A DNA stretch of 64,000 nt from Ligilactobacillus pabuli (GCF_022836475.1 NZ_BQXH01000004.1:80938-144937), one strand, 5' to 3'. Shown: positions 35,924-45,124, counted from the stretch's first letter. Numbers and translations: made by a program. Notes: generated by a model from the sequence alone, not told the origin.

Positions 35924-38062
35924 TTATCTGCCGAAAATACTTTCTAGGAAATGTTTTCCTTTTTCAGCTGCTTCATTGGCTTTTTGCCGTATTCCTGAAG
36001 TCCCGTCGGTGATTTTTTGCCGGAGGTCACGGCCAGCTTTTTCCCATGAACTCCCTGCTTGATCAGCTTGGCCCGCAATACTTTCGTTATAACGAGTTGA
36101 TGCTGACTTAATATCAAAGGTGTTTTGCGCTGTATATGGCAAAATACCTTCCATTTCTGTCTTGAACAAGCTGCCGCCTGCGTTGGTCCCGACGTTTGCA
36201 ATCGAATACTTCGACGAGTCAAAGCCGATCCAAGTGGCCACGACGACATCAGGTGTATATCCAATAAACCACTTATCGTTATCGTCATCATTACCGTTTT
36301 CAGCCGTGGTACTTTCAGTTGACCCCGTCTTCCCGGCAATGTTATAGCCCGCTGGCTTAGCCGCCTGACCGGTCCCATTGTTGTAAACATCCATCATCAT
36401 ACTGGTCATTTGCGTAGCAACTCTCTTCGAAATCACTCGTTTAGACTTGATATGACTGTTAGAAACGATCGTGCGTCCCTCTGAATCAACGATTTTCGTA
36501 ATAAAATGCGGGTCCTTGCGGATTCCATCGTTAGCGAAAGCCGTGTAGGCACTGGCCATTTGGTAAGGAGAAACACCCTTTTTCAAACCGCCTAACGCCA
36601 AACTTAAGTTATCGTCTGACTTATCCAGCGGGATCCCAAATCTTTTCACAGAACGGTAACCCTTTTGTACCCCAATTTTATTTAACAACCAGACAGCGGA
36701 AGTATTTTTACTGAGTGCTAACGCTTGGTACATCCGCAATTCACCAGCGTACTGGTCATCCCAGTTATGCGGTTCGTAGTTATTTTTACCGTAGGGTTTC
36801 AGTTCATCTTCGACTTTCGAGTCATAATGATAGCCGCTTTCGATGGCTGGAGCATAGACCGCTAACGGCTTGATCGTCGAACCCGGTGACCGGATCAAAC
36901 TAGTCCCGCGGTTGTAGCCACGAAAGACATGCGTGCCCGACCGACCGCCAACTACGGCATTAACTCCCCCAGTTTTCGGGTCGATCGCAATTGAGCCAGC
37001 CTGAGAAGTCGTTCCGTCACTAGCGTCTTGTGGAAACAGGTTTGGATTTGCAAAAGCAGCTTGCATTTGAGCTTGCTGATTTTGGTCCAAAGACGTATAG
37101 ATCTTATAACCCTTATTCATGATTTCAGTTTCTGTCAAACCATAGTCGTTAATTGCCTCATCGATCACTGCGTCGAAGTAATACGGGTACTTATACCCAG
37201 ATTTATACTCATAGGTATCGTTTAAGACCATGCCGCTTTCCTTATAGTCGTCGGCCTGGCTTTGACTAATTTTCTTATTAGCCACCATCGTTTGCAACAC
37301 AACATTCCGCTTTTGGCGTGAATTTTGCGGATTGTCGATTGGGTTAAACTGAGCTGGGTTCGATAACATTCCTGTCAACGTCGCTGCCTGTGGAACAGTT
37401 AACTGACTCGCATGGACACCGAAGTATTTCTGCGCCGCATCTTCCACGCCCCAGACCCCATTGCCAAAATAGGCATTGTTGAGGTACATCGTTAAAATAT
37501 CGCCCTTTGAATACTCATTTTCAACTTGCATCGCAATAAAGATCTCTTTGGCCTTACGACTAAAAGTCTGTTCTTGCGACAGAAAAGCATTTTTGACCAG
37601 CTGCTGGGTCAAGGTACTCCCACCACCACTGATATAATTCCGGCCAGTGACCTTATTTTTAACCAGCAAGTAAGCAGCGCGTCCCAATCCCTTAATTGAG
37701 AAACCATATTCATGATAAAAATTACGGTCCTCACTAGACAAAACGGCATCAGTCATATTCTTAGAGACTGCATCTTCTGCGACCCAGGTCCCTTTTTGCG
37801 AATACAAGAAGCCTGCCTTTTGATTACGGTCATCATAAACCTCGGTTGATTGCTGTAAAGCCGAGCGTAAGCCGGACACATCTGTTTTTTTCGCAACATA
37901 GACTAAATACACACTCGCTGCTAAAAACACGCTGAGTGCAGCTATGATCAACCAGCGCCAGATTTGAAATCTACTCCACTTGGCTTTAAACCACTGCCAA
38001 CTAGCACCAAAAAGCTTTCGCCAGCCAGCCTTAAATCTATTCCATAATGATGAATCATTCAT
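35924..38062 (-). CDS. Class A penicillin-binding protein (PBP2A-like)
   Basis: Bifunctional peptidoglycan glycosyltransferase/transpeptidase. 712 residues. One N-terminal membrane segment (about 37-55). Glycosyltransferase domain with SSEDRNFYHEYGF and GGSTLTQQLVKN; transpeptidase domain with SPGSTIKP (SxxK), SKNTSA (SxN) and AGKTGSTE (KTG). C-terminal tail is charged and Gly/Ser-rich. Both active sites look intact. Most similar by memory to PBP2a of streptococci. Confidence 0.93.
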   Translation of the reverse strand: MNDSSLWNRFKAGWRKLFGASWQWFKAKWSRFQIWRWLIIAALSVFLAASVYLVYVAKKTDVSGLRSALQQSTEVYDDRNQKAGFLYSQKGTWVAEDAVSKNMTDAVLSSEDRNFYHEYGFSIKGLGRAAYLLVKNKVTGRNYISGGGSTLTQQLVKNAFLSQEQTFSRKAKEIFIAMQVENEYSKGDILTMYLNNAYFGNGVWGVEDAAQKYFGVHASQLTVPQAATLTGMLSNPAQFNPIDNPQNSRQKRNVVLQTMVANKKISQSQADDYKESGMVLNDTYEYKSGYKYPYYFDAVIDEAINDYGLTETEIMNKGYKIYTSLDQNQQAQMQAAFANPNLFPQDASDGTTSQAGSIAIDPKTGGVNAVVGGRSGTHVFRGYNRGTSLIRSPGSTIKPLAVYAPAIESGYHYDSKVEDELKPYGKNNYEPHNWDDQYAGELRMYQALALSKNTSAVWLLNKIGVQKGYRSVKRFGIPLDKSDDNLSLALGGLKKGVSPYQMASAYTAFANDGIRKDPHFITKIVDSEGRTIVSNSHIKSKRVISKRVATQMTSMMMDVYNNGTGQAAKPAGYNIAGKTGSTESTTAENGNDDDNDKWFIGYTPDVVVATWIGFDSSKYSIANVGTNAGGSLFKTEMEGILPYTAQNTFDIKSASTRYNESIAGQADQAGSSWEKAGRDLRQKITDGTSGIRQKANEAAEKGKHFLESIFGR

Positions 38063-38218
38063 AACTAATTTTCCTCTTATATAATTTTATGGTTAATGTT
38101 AATCCATCTGTATATGTTATCATACTTCACTTGCTTTCACGGCTAACCAGCTTCTTCTTAACAAAGGTTTAGTGGTTGAGGCCGTTCAAGCTGCCATTAA
38201 TTATAGTCAGAGTAAGAA

Positions 38219-38674
38219 TTAATTACTCATATATTCAATAAAGTAATCCTTTACTTTGAGCGCTGTTTCATCATCAGGGCTAAACAATACTACCGTATCA
38301 TAGCCTGCCAGAGTACCAACGACTCCGTCTAACCCATTCTCATCGATCAAAGCTGCTAAAACGTTCGCATCCCGCGGCGTGGTTTTAATAATGTTAATAA
38401 AATGAACATTATTGACATTAAGTACGATTTCGCCAATTGTTTCAGTGATTTTAATTGCCGGGTCTACTGGATCTTCATGTAATAAAACATAGTACTGGGA
38501 ACCATCTGGATTCATCTCTTTGATCGCCCTGATTTGGCGAATATCACGAGAAACTGTTGCCTGCGTCGCTTTGATCCCCTCTTCGGCTAAAAGTTGGATC
38601 ATTGCCTCTTGATTAGGGATCCGCTGCTGCCTGATCAGTTCAATAATCTTTTGTTGTCTCTCTATTTTTCTCAT
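38219..38674 (-). CDS. argR: Arginine repressor ArgR
   Basis: Arginine-dependent hexameric regulator of arginine metabolism. 151 residues from ATG 38674 (MRKIERQQKIIELI), spaced from SD GAGGAAG; the longer frame starts with a GTG inside that SD. N-terminal winged helix (ATQATVSRDIRQI), C-terminal oligomerisation and arginine-binding domain with GTLAGYDTVVLF. It lies near argS but arginine metabolic genes are not in the window. Confidence 0.95.
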   Translation of the reverse strand: MRKIERQQKIIELIRQQRIPNQEAMIQLLAEEGIKATQATVSRDIRQIRAIKEMNPDGSQYYVLLHEDPVDPAIKITETIGEIVLNVNNVHFINIIKTTPRDANVLAALIDENGLDGVVGTLAGYDTVVLFSPDDETALKVKDYFIEYMSN

Positions 38675-38728
38675 TTTGATCTTCCTCACGTCTAATTTCT
38701 TGTGTCAGACTGTTCTGAGCACTAAGAA

Positions 38729-38775
38729 GTCAGTCAATTTAACTGACCTTTCAAACAAATATTATAACAGAATTA
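38729..38775 (-). promoter_or_regulatory. argR promoter and 5' hairpin
   Basis: Extended -10 TGTTATAAT on the minus strand near 38768-38760 with an inverted repeat GTCAGT-caattt-AACTGAC (38729-38747) in the 5' leader. Whether the repeat acts in DNA or RNA is unknown. Confidence 0.45.
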
Positions 38776-38800
38776 GTTGTGAACGGCAGACCAATTTGCT

Positions 38801-39499
38801 TTAAAGCTTGTCTAAAGCGGCAGCAGAAAACACTAATTTATGATTTAGCGGCAGCAATAAACCAATTGTTCGTAAATTCTTAATCGTTTTTGCCACCGTT
38901 TGTGCGGTAGTTTTAGCGAAATAGGCAATCACTCGGTAAGTTAACACCCGCGGTAAGGCAACCCCTCCTGTTGCTTGAATTTGCCCGCACTCATGTCCAA
39001 AATAAATCAAAATATTTTTGATTCGCTCCGGGATCGCACCTGCCATACTTAATTTGAGCAAATCACTTTGTAAACAGTTCTCCTGATGTAAACTGCTGAT
39101 CACTGTCCAAGCAAAGTTTCCGTCAGTCTGGCACAAGCGTTGGAAGGTAGCAAAAGGGATCGCCAGTAAAGTTACTGGCCCAACTGCATAACTAACCATG
39201 ACCCCGCCCTGTTCATCTTTGGGACCCACTGACGCTGGAAAAGCCATCGACTCTTTTAGAATTGAAAACATTGCTTTCCCATCCGCAAGATTTCTTTCTA
39301 ACAAAACCGCACCTTGAATGACCCAAAACAACGTTGGCCGCGTGGAATTCACTGGCAAATTAAAGTGTTTGCCATTTTCAAACCTCAGTAAGGTGCCCTC
39401 CTTAGACAGAACTCTTCTTTGCTGGTCATTAAACTCATGGACCCGAGCTAAAATATTGTTTTGTTCATCGACAGATTGTTGATAACGATTATTTTCCAT
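38801..39499 (-). CDS. Crp/Fnr family transcriptional regulator
   Basis: 232 residues. N-terminal cyclic-nucleotide-binding-like beta barrel (about 30-130, RFENGKHFNLPV ... VSYAVGPVTLL), a dimerisation helix (QENCLQSDLLKLSMA) and a C-terminal winged HTH (about 170-225, LTYRVIAYFAKTTAQTVAKTI-like). No cysteine cluster for an iron-sulfur centre at the N-terminus, so probably not an oxygen-sensing FNR. In lactic acid bacteria such regulators next to argR sometimes control arginine deiminase genes; that link is an inference only. Confidence 0.82.
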   Translation of the reverse strand: MENNRYQQSVDEQNNILARVHEFNDQQRRVLSKEGTLLRFENGKHFNLPVNSTRPTLFWVIQGAVLLERNLADGKAMFSILKESMAFPASVGPKDEQGGVMVSYAVGPVTLLAIPFATFQRLCQTDGNFAWTVISSLHQENCLQSDLLKLSMAGAIPERIKNILIYFGHECGQIQATGGVALPRVLTYRVIAYFAKTTAQTVAKTIKNLRTIGLLLPLNHKLVFSAAALDKL

Positions 39500-39611
39500 G
39501 GCTGTGTTTTAATCAATTTAGTCGGATAAATCGGCATAAAATTGACTGTCCCCCTTAGCTTTTATACTTATATTATCTATACTTTATAGCAATACATGTG
39601 CACCGCTTAAT

Positions 39612-39660
39612 TAATATATTATAATATATTATATCATTGTAACAATGGTTTGTGCAAACC
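39612..39660 (-). promoter_or_regulatory. Promoter with overlapping palindromes before the Crp/Fnr gene
   Basis: Minus strand TTGCAC (39657-39652), 18 bp, TATAAT (39633-39628). The -35 lies inside GGTTTG-TG-CAAACC (39647-39660); a perfect 20-bp palindrome made of two TAATATATTA units occupies 39612-39631, over the -10. The transcript leader would be about 130 nt. Confidence 0.55.
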
Positions 39661-39717
39661 TTCATTAATTGTACGTGACCTATCTTGATAAGTCAGGCAA
39701 TTACCGCTATTTCCGTA

Positions 39718-39766
39718 AAAAAAAGCTCCACACCAACCCTAACTAGAGTTAATGTGGAGCTTTTAC
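39718..39766 (-). terminator. Terminator of argS
   Basis: AAAAGCTCCAC and GTGGAGCTTTT arms around a 22-nt loop, T-run on the minus strand. Confidence 0.88.
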
Positions 39767-39783
39767 TGTAAAATTTGAGTCGC

Positions 39784-41472
39784 TTACATTTCGTCTGGTG
39801 CCTTAACACCTAACAACCGTAGTGATTCTTTGAGCACAGTTGCTACACTAGCAACCATGGCCAAACGAGTATTCTTTTGTTCGTCATCAGTCAAGACCTT
39901 CGTGTGTGCATAGTACTTGTTGAAGGATTTTGACAAATGGATCGCATACTTGGCAATCACTGATGGTTCATATTCTTCCACTGCACGTTTGATCATTGCT
40001 GGGAAATTGGACAATTGACGGATAACTTCCCATGATTCTTCATCGTTTAAGCCCACGAGCTGGTCGAAAGAAACATCTCCAGCCTTGCGCAGGATACTCA
40101 TCGCACGAGCATGCGAATATTGAACGTATGGACCTGTCTCGCCTTCAAAACGAACAACTTCTTCCAAGTTAAAGTCAAAGTTGTTCAAACGATCATTCTT
40201 CAAGTCATGGAAAATAACCGCGCCCACGCCGACTTCTTCCGCAACCTCGTCTTTATTAGGCAAGTCTGGGTTCTTTTCAGCGATTTGTTTTTGTGCCAAT
40301 TCAACGGCGTCATTTAAAACTTCTTCCAACAAGATCACGTTACCGCGACGAGTTGACAGTTTCTTACCGCCAGAAGTGATCAAGCCGAATGGAATATGGT
40401 GGATCTCATCAGACCAGTCATAACCCATTTCCTTTAACACAGCTTTTAACTGGTTAAAGTGATTGGTCTGTTCGTTACCAACCACGTACAAGGACTGAAC
40501 GAAATTATAAGTCCGGAAACGGTATAAAGCAGCTGCTAGATCACGAGTAATGTACAAGGTCGTTCCATCAGTTTTCTTGATCAAGGCTGGGTTTAAGTTA
40601 TATTTTTCCAAATCAACAATTTCAGCTCCGCGGCTTTCTTGTAACAGGCCCTTGTCTTGCAAGATCTCCACGATTTCATCCATCTTGTCGTTGTAGAAAG
40701 ATTCACCATTGTAAGAATCAAAGTCGATCCCTAATTTAGCATAGATTCCCTTAAAGAATTTCAGTGATTCTTCTCTAAACCAAGTCCACAAGTTGATGGC
40801 TTCTTCATCGCCGTCTTCTAGCTTCTTGAACCAGGCACGTGCTTCATCGTCTAATTCTGGCTGTTCTTGGTCTACTTGGTGGAAGTGAACATAATACTTC
40901 AGCAAAGTATTGATTGGGTCCTTTTTAACCTCTTCTTCACTACCCCATAACTTGTAGGCTTCGATCAGTTTACCGAATTGAGTTCCCCAGTCGCCTAAAT
41001 GGTTGATCTTGATTGGATTGTAGTTGGCCTTCTTGAGCAATTCAGCTAAAGAATTTCCAATGACAGTTGACCGCAAATGACCCATGGACATTGGTTTAGC
41101 AATGTTAGGAGATGACATATCGATCGGCACATTGCCAGCATGACCCAAGTCTTGGTCACCATAGTTAGCTTGTTGGTCGATCACTTCTTGTAAGACTTCT
41201 AAACTAAAGGCTTTTTTGTCTAAGAAAAAGTTGACGTAAGGTCCAACTGCTTCAACCTTGTCAAAGCCATCTAACGAGATCTTTTCAACCAATTCAGGTG
41301 CGATCTGTTGTGGTGCTTTATGGTAAATTTTAGCTAAGGCAAAGGCTGGAAAAGCATAGTCCCCTAAATCATAAGACTTTGGTACTTCAATTTTTGCCAC
41401 AACGTCTTCCAAAGAAAGTTGGCCGTCCGTGGCAGCAACAATGGCTTGTGCTACTAATTGTTTTTGTTCCAT
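39784..41472 (-). CDS. argS: Arginyl-tRNA synthetase
   Basis: Class I synthetase charging tRNA-Arg. 562 residues from ATG 41472 ([12 protein letters not shown]), with SD GAGGAG 8 nt away. N-terminal additional domain, HIGH region [19 protein letters not shown]-equivalent [10 protein letters not shown], and the C-terminal DALR anticodon-binding domain. Upstream are an extended -10 promoter (41537-41542), a repeat pair and a T-box whose specifier does not look like an arginine codon. Confidence 0.96.
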   Translation of the reverse strand: MEQKQLVAQAIVAATDGQLSLEDVVAKIEVPKSYDLGDYAFPAFALAKIYHKAPQQIAPELVEKISLDGFDKVEAVGPYVNFFLDKKAFSLEVLQEVIDQQANYGDQDLGHAGNVPIDMSSPNIAKPMSMGHLRSTVIGNSLAELLKKANYNPIKINHLGDWGTQFGKLIEAYKLWGSEEEVKKDPINTLLKYYVHFHQVDQEQPELDDEARAWFKKLEDGDEEAINLWTWFREESLKFFKGIYAKLGIDFDSYNGESFYNDKMDEIVEILQDKGLLQESRGAEIVDLEKYNLNPALIKKTDGTTLYITRDLAAALYRFRTYNFVQSLYVVGNEQTNHFNQLKAVLKEMGYDWSDEIHHIPFGLITSGGKKLSTRRGNVILLEEVLNDAVELAQKQIAEKNPDLPNKDEVAEEVGVGAVIFHDLKNDRLNNFDFNLEEVVRFEGETGPYVQYSHARAMSILRKAGDVSFDQLVGLNDEESWEVIRQLSNFPAMIKRAVEEYEPSVIAKYAIHLSKSFNKYYAHTKVLTDDEQKNTRLAMVASVATVLKESLRLLGVKAPDEM

Positions 41473-41536
41473 CAGAATTCTCCTCATCAGTTATTTTTTA
41501 TGTTAGTTAGCTATTTTAAGGCTGGTTTTCTGTTAC

Positions 41537-41545
41537 ATCATACCA
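41537..41545 (-). promoter_or_regulatory. Extended -10 promoter close to argS
   Basis: Minus strand TGGTATGAT (41545-41537): a TGn extended -10, about 60 nt before the argS start. No strong -35. It would allow argS expression independent of the T-box upstream. Confidence 0.45.
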
Positions 41546-41570
41546 AAAAATACGCTAAAATTCATTGGTT

Positions 41571-41693
41571 TAGTCAAGCTCCGTGAAACAGAAAGTTCCG
41601 TCCATCCAAGCCCGACCTTCAATGCCAAAAACGCATTAAAGACCCTGGCTCCGATAGTCCTCGCTTTCTTTCGTTTCACTTCGCCCTGTGGTT
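41571..41693 (-). repeat. 125-bp covarying hairpin element, copy E
   Basis: Minus-strand copy: CACAGGGCGAAGTGAAACG ... GTTTCACGGAGCTTGACTA. Outer arms GTGAAAC / GTTTCAC; inner hairpin GGGTCTTTAATGC with GCATTGAAGGTC. Located in the argS 5' region. Confidence 0.78.
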
Positions 41694-41695
41694 CT

Positions 41696-41735
41696 TAGTC
41701 AAGTTGCTTCACCCAGAAGGTGACTTCGCTCTGGC
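41696..41735 (-). repeat. Short copy of the hairpin element
   Basis: About 40 bp consisting only of the outer ends: AGAGCGAAGTCACC, a 4-nt loop, GGGTGAAGCAACTTGACTA. Arms TCACC / GGGTGA again differ from other copies but pair. Lies in tandem with copy E, right after the T-box terminator. Confidence 0.6.
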
Positions 41736-41738
41736 TAT

Positions 41739-41960
41739 AAAAAAAGTCCCCTGCAAATAAACTTGCAAGAGACGAGATGACCCGCGGTACCACTCTAATT
41801 GATAATGATCCACTCAAAATTTGCGGACTGCTTTCTCAAAGGCACGATTCACTTAGTTCCACAATCCGGCTTCCACCACCCCGAACTCGCTTACTGCTAC
41901 CCTAAGTTACTAATCTTCTCACCGAAATCAGTTTCGCAATCTATCTTCAATTTTTAAAAC
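41739..41960 (-). promoter_or_regulatory. T-box riboswitch, specifier apparently GGA (Gly), not Arg
   Basis: T-box sequence AGAGTGGTACCGCGG (41796-41782, minus), terminator AGTCCCCTGCAA / TTGCAAGAGAC with T-run (41739-41773), and a stem I with distal loop GGTGGTGGAAGCC. Lower helix CTTAG (41906-41902) / CTAAG (41856-41852) and upper GCAG/TTGT enclose a loop whose 3' side is GGAA, giving codon GGA (41860-41858). No arginine codon occurs on that strand. It stands 250 nt ahead of argS with repeats between, and next to a tRNA-Gly gene. Confidence 0.78.
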
Positions 41961-41966
41961 GAGCCA

Positions 41967-41997
41967 TAAAAAAAACACCTTCAGGCTGAAGATGTTA
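41967..41997 (-). terminator. Terminator of tRNA-Gly
   Basis: Minus strand ACATCTTCAG-CCTGAAGGTGT followed by eight T. Confidence 0.9.
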
Positions 41998-42003
41998 TAG
42001 TCA

Positions 42004-42074
42004 AGCGGGTAACGAGAATCGAACTCGCGACATCAGCTTGGGAAGCTGGGATTTTACCACTAAACTATACCCGC
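42004..42074 (-). tRNA. tRNA-Gly (anticodon CCC)
   Basis: Full cloverleaf on the minus strand: acceptor GCGGGTA/TACCCGC, D arm GTTT-AGTGGTA-AAAT, anticodon stem CCAGC/GCTGA (one C-A mismatch at 27-43) with loop TTCCCAA, giving anticodon CCC, T arm GCGAG-TTCGATT-CTCGT. CCA is not encoded. Reads GGG. Confidence 0.92.
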
Positions 42075-42120
42075 AACAACAAAAACTAGTATAGCACTTA
42101 AATCCCAACTTGTCACTATC

Positions 42121-42330
42121 TTATTTAGAAACTTTTTTCATCTTAGACAAACGCACGATTGCTCGGCTATGAAAATCTGTCACAGTAATATTATCTTCTT
42201 CATCATTCTTATCGATTGAAACCATGGCTGAATTTTCATAAATTTTTTCGATTGTTCCGACAAAATCATGTTTCATTGAACCAAATTTTTTGCAAGCAAC
42301 TTGATCCCCAATTTTTAAGTTAGTTTCCAT
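42121..42330 (-). CDS. DUF2187 family small protein (YkvS-like)
   Basis: 69-residue cytosolic protein: a KOW/SH3-like small beta barrel is suggested by KIGDQVACKKFGS, FVGTIEKIYENSAMVSI and the charged DKNDEEDN turn. Family of unknown function in Bacillota. Stands alone between tRNA-Gly and the MATE gene. Confidence 0.8.
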   Translation of the reverse strand: METNLKIGDQVACKKFGSMKHDFVGTIEKIYENSAMVSIDKNDEEDNITVTDFHSRAIVRLSKMKKVSK

Positions 42331-42446
42331 TCTCTCACCCCTCGTTTTATCGTTACTTTTAACTTATCGCAATTTAATTTGCACGACTAAGCACTGGTAA
42401 ACACGAACTGCATAGTATCAAACCTAGACCAAAAAAGCAAGTGATT

Positions 42447-43817
42447 TTAACTATTTGTTGCTAATTCACTAGCATCTTTTTCTTGTTGACGTCTTTTCAG
42501 CATTTTGACTGACTTCACATAAGAGGTGATCAAAACTAAACAAGAACCGATCCAAGCTAACGGACTAGCGAAACATGCCCCGGCATAACCAAAGGTCGTC
42601 GCTAAGAATAAAGCTGCGCCGATCCGCATCGCTAGTTCTGCCAAACCAGCAACCGTCGGGACAATACTTTTTCCGAGTCCCTGCAGGGTATTCCGGAAAA
42701 TAAACAAGATCGCTAACAACGGATAAAAGGATGCATTCACATTAAAGTAAATTTGTGACAATGACAGGACTTCTTTGTTAACGTGACCTACAAAGACCAT
42801 CACCATTGGTTGACCAAAAAAGATCATTAATAAGCCGGCTGCGATACTAAAGGAAACTGACATCAGTAATGCCGACTTGACACCCTTTAAGATTCGACCA
42901 TACTCTGCTGCCCCATAGTTTTGCGCAGTATAAGTCGCCATCGCCACCCCAAATGACATCATTGGCAAAGTGGCGATTTGGTCAATTTTACTGGAAGCTG
43001 TCGTAGCAGCCACCGCATTTGTCCCTAAGGAATTCAAGGCAGACTGGATCATAATTGAACCAATCGCAATAATCGAAGACTGGAAAGCCATCGGAATACC
43101 CACGTTTAAATGATTCCCAATAAATTTCATGGTGATCTTCTTAAAGTCACTGAAATGAATTTGCAGCAACGGGATCTTCTTCATGATATAGATCACACAC
43201 AAAACCACAGAAAATAGCTGAGCAAGCAAAGTCGCATAGCCTGCCCCGGCAACGCCCCACTTAAAGACGATAATAAAGAGCAGTTCCAATAAAATATTAA
43301 CAATGGCAGCAATAATCAAGAAATAGAGCGGTGTCCGGCTATCTCCTAAACTTCGAATAATGTTGGCCAACAAGTTGTAAGCCATCTGGATCCCGATCCC
43401 GCCAAAGATAATTGTACTAAAAGTTTGCGCATTCTTTTCAATTTCGGCTGGTGTGTTCATCAGCATCAAGATGTCATGAATAAAATACACACTCAAGAAA
43501 GTTAGCACCAGCGTCACCAGTAAACTGATCACAATACTAGTCGCAAAACTTTCTTTCACTTTCCGATAATCATGCGCCCCAAAAAACTGGGCAGTCATGA
43601 TAGACAAACCAGCAGTCATCCCTTGAGCAAAACCAATAATCAGAAACTGAATACTACCAGTTGAACCGACGGCGGCCAAGGCATTCACACCAAGAGTTTG
43701 ACCCACAATAATGGTGTCTGACAAACTATAAAGTTGTTGAAAAAGATTACCAATTAAAAGTGGGACAGCGAACGTTAAAATTAATTTCAGTGGACTGCCT
43801 TTGGTCAATTCTTTCAC
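42447..43817 (-). CDS. MATE family efflux transporter
   Basis: Twelve-helix multidrug/organic cation antiporter, 456 residues from GTG 43817 (MKELTKGSPLKLILTFAVP), with SD AAGGGGG; the longer frame lacks an SD and reads into repeat copy C. Two homologous halves; family stretches PLLIGNLFQQLYSLSDTIIVG and GIGIQMAYNLLANIIRSLGDS. Substrate unknown. Confidence 0.92.
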   Translation of the reverse strand: MKELTKGSPLKLILTFAVPLLIGNLFQQLYSLSDTIIVGQTLGVNALAAVGSTGSIQFLIIGFAQGMTAGLSIMTAQFFGAHDYRKVKESFATSIVISLLVTLVLTFLSVYFIHDILMLMNTPAEIEKNAQTFSTIIFGGIGIQMAYNLLANIIRSLGDSRTPLYFLIIAAIVNILLELLFIIVFKWGVAGAGYATLLAQLFSVVLCVIYIMKKIPLLQIHFSDFKKITMKFIGNHLNVGIPMAFQSSIIAIGSIMIQSALNSLGTNAVAATTASSKIDQIATLPMMSFGVAMATYTAQNYGAAEYGRILKGVKSALLMSVSFSIAAGLLMIFFGQPMVMVFVGHVNKEVLSLSQIYFNVNASFYPLLAILFIFRNTLQGLGKSIVPTVAGLAELAMRIGAALFLATTFGYAGACFASPLAWIGSCLVLITSYVKSVKMLKRRQQEKDASELATNS

Positions 43818-43835
43818 GATAAATTCCCCCTTTTG

Positions 43836-43962
43836 AATAACAGAGCAAAACAAGCCGTTTAAACCTCAAGCATTAACGGACGTTCAGACTATAATATGTT
43901 TCTCAGCATTATGGCCTGAATGTTGGTTAAGCGGAAAGGCTTGGCTTGTGGAGCTCGACTAA
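43836..43962 (+). repeat. 125-bp covarying hairpin element, copy C
   Basis: AATAACAGAGCAAAACAAGCC ... GGCTTGTGGAGCTCGACTA; outer arms CAAGCC / GGCTTG; inner hairpin TTCAGACTATAATATG with GCATTATGGCCTGAA, whose sequence differs from other copies but pairs. Starts 5 bp from the MATE SD, so it lies in the MATE 5' leader. Confidence 0.78.
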
Positions 43963-44087
43963 AATCACAGAGCAAAGCAAAGCGGTTAACTCCCGCGCAC
44001 TATCTGAGCTTAGCCTTGAATGCGGTTTTAGCATTGAAGACTGGGCTGGGATAGGCGCAAAGGAGTTGCTTTGTGGAGCTCGACTAA
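43963..44087 (+). repeat. 125-bp covarying hairpin element, copy D
   Basis: AATCACAGAGCAAAGCAAAGC ... GCTTTGTGGAGCTCGACTA, head-to-tail with copy C. Outer arms CAAAGC / GCTTTG; inner hairpin AGCCTTGAATGC with GCATTGAAGACT. Confidence 0.8.
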
Positions 44088-44120
44088 TACCGGACTAGTT
44101 AACCCAGTCCTCCTAATAAC

Positions 44121-44155
44121 AAGGTGAAGCCAGCTATAAACGCTCACTTCACCTA
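44121..44155 (-). terminator. Terminator of the LysR-type gene
   Basis: GGTGAAG / CTTCACC arms, moderate T-run (TTGTTATT) on the minus strand. Confidence 0.6.
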
Positions 44156-44198
44156 CAATACATTACTTTTCCGCCCAATCAGATCAAGGCGGTCATTT

Positions 44199-45095
44199 TT
44201 AGTTCACGCTACCAGCGTGACCATAATGCTGCTCGACCCACTCTTGCACTAACTGCAAAAAAGCGTGTGTCGATGGTGTTTGTTTCTCTTCACTTTGCGT
44301 CACCACCGCAATCGTTCGTTTAAAAGGCTGTGAAAATGGATAAACTTTCACGTTGCCAGTTAAATTTTGCAAGGCCAGTTCCGGTAGAACTCCAAGTCCT
44401 AACCCACTTTCAACCATCGCAATGATCGACGCATCGTCAATACTAAACTGGATTGAATTTCCCGAAACGTTGTAGGCATCAAGGGTCTGCTTGGTTTCGC
44501 GGTCATAATCGATCTGTTGTAAAATAAAACGTTCATTTTTCGCATCTTTTTTCGTGATCGTTGCCCCATTTTGCGGGATAAAATCACTTGGTGCAATACA
44601 AAAAATTTCATCTTCATATAAAGGTACTACATTCAAGTTTTCAGTGATCGGTAAAGCTGAAAAACCGATATCTAGCCGTCCTAACCGAACTTGTTCAGTG
44701 ACCCGGTTAAAATTACCCTGTTCAATACTAATATCAATGTGCGGATGGTCTTGTTTAAACGTCCGAATGATCTCCGGTAACCAATTAATGCACACACTAC
44801 TGAAGGCCCCAATCCGAATTCGGCCAGAATTCAGGCCTTTAATTCGATCAGCTTCTTCGCGTAATTTGATCTCAGTATTCAAAATTTCTTGCACGATCGG
44901 TAAAACTGTTTCCCCATCGGGCGTCAAACTAACTCCCGTCCGGTTTCTAATAAAGAGTGGAAAATCCAGTTCGTCCTCCAGGCTCGCAATCGAATGACTG
45001 ATCGCCGAAGGAGTCACATTTAAGGTTTTTGCTGCTGCCACAAAGGTTTTCTGGCGAGCAACCTCACTAAATGCTTGATAGGCAAATTCTGTCAT
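44199..45095 (-). CDS. LysR family transcriptional regulator
   Basis: 298 residues: N-terminal winged HTH (AFSEVARQKTFVAAAKTLNVT, SHSIASLEDELDFPLFIRN) and a C-terminal periplasmic-binding-like effector domain (about 90-295). SD AAGGAGC before ATG 45095. Flanked by purB and a MATE exporter gene on the same strand; no obvious divergent target gene, so its regulon cannot be read from the context. Confidence 0.93.
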   Translation of the reverse strand: MTEFAYQAFSEVARQKTFVAAAKTLNVTPSAISHSIASLEDELDFPLFIRNRTGVSLTPDGETVLPIVQEILNTEIKLREEADRIKGLNSGRIRIGAFSSVCINWLPEIIRTFKQDHPHIDISIEQGNFNRVTEQVRLGRLDIGFSALPITENLNVVPLYEDEIFCIAPSDFIPQNGATITKKDAKNERFILQQIDYDRETKQTLDAYNVSGNSIQFSIDDASIIAMVESGLGLGVLPELALQNLTGNVKVYPFSQPFKRTIAVVTQSEEKQTPSTHAFLQLVQEWVEQHYGHAGSVN

Positions 45096-45124
45096 CTCGA
45101 GTTGCTCCTTTCACATCAAAAATT

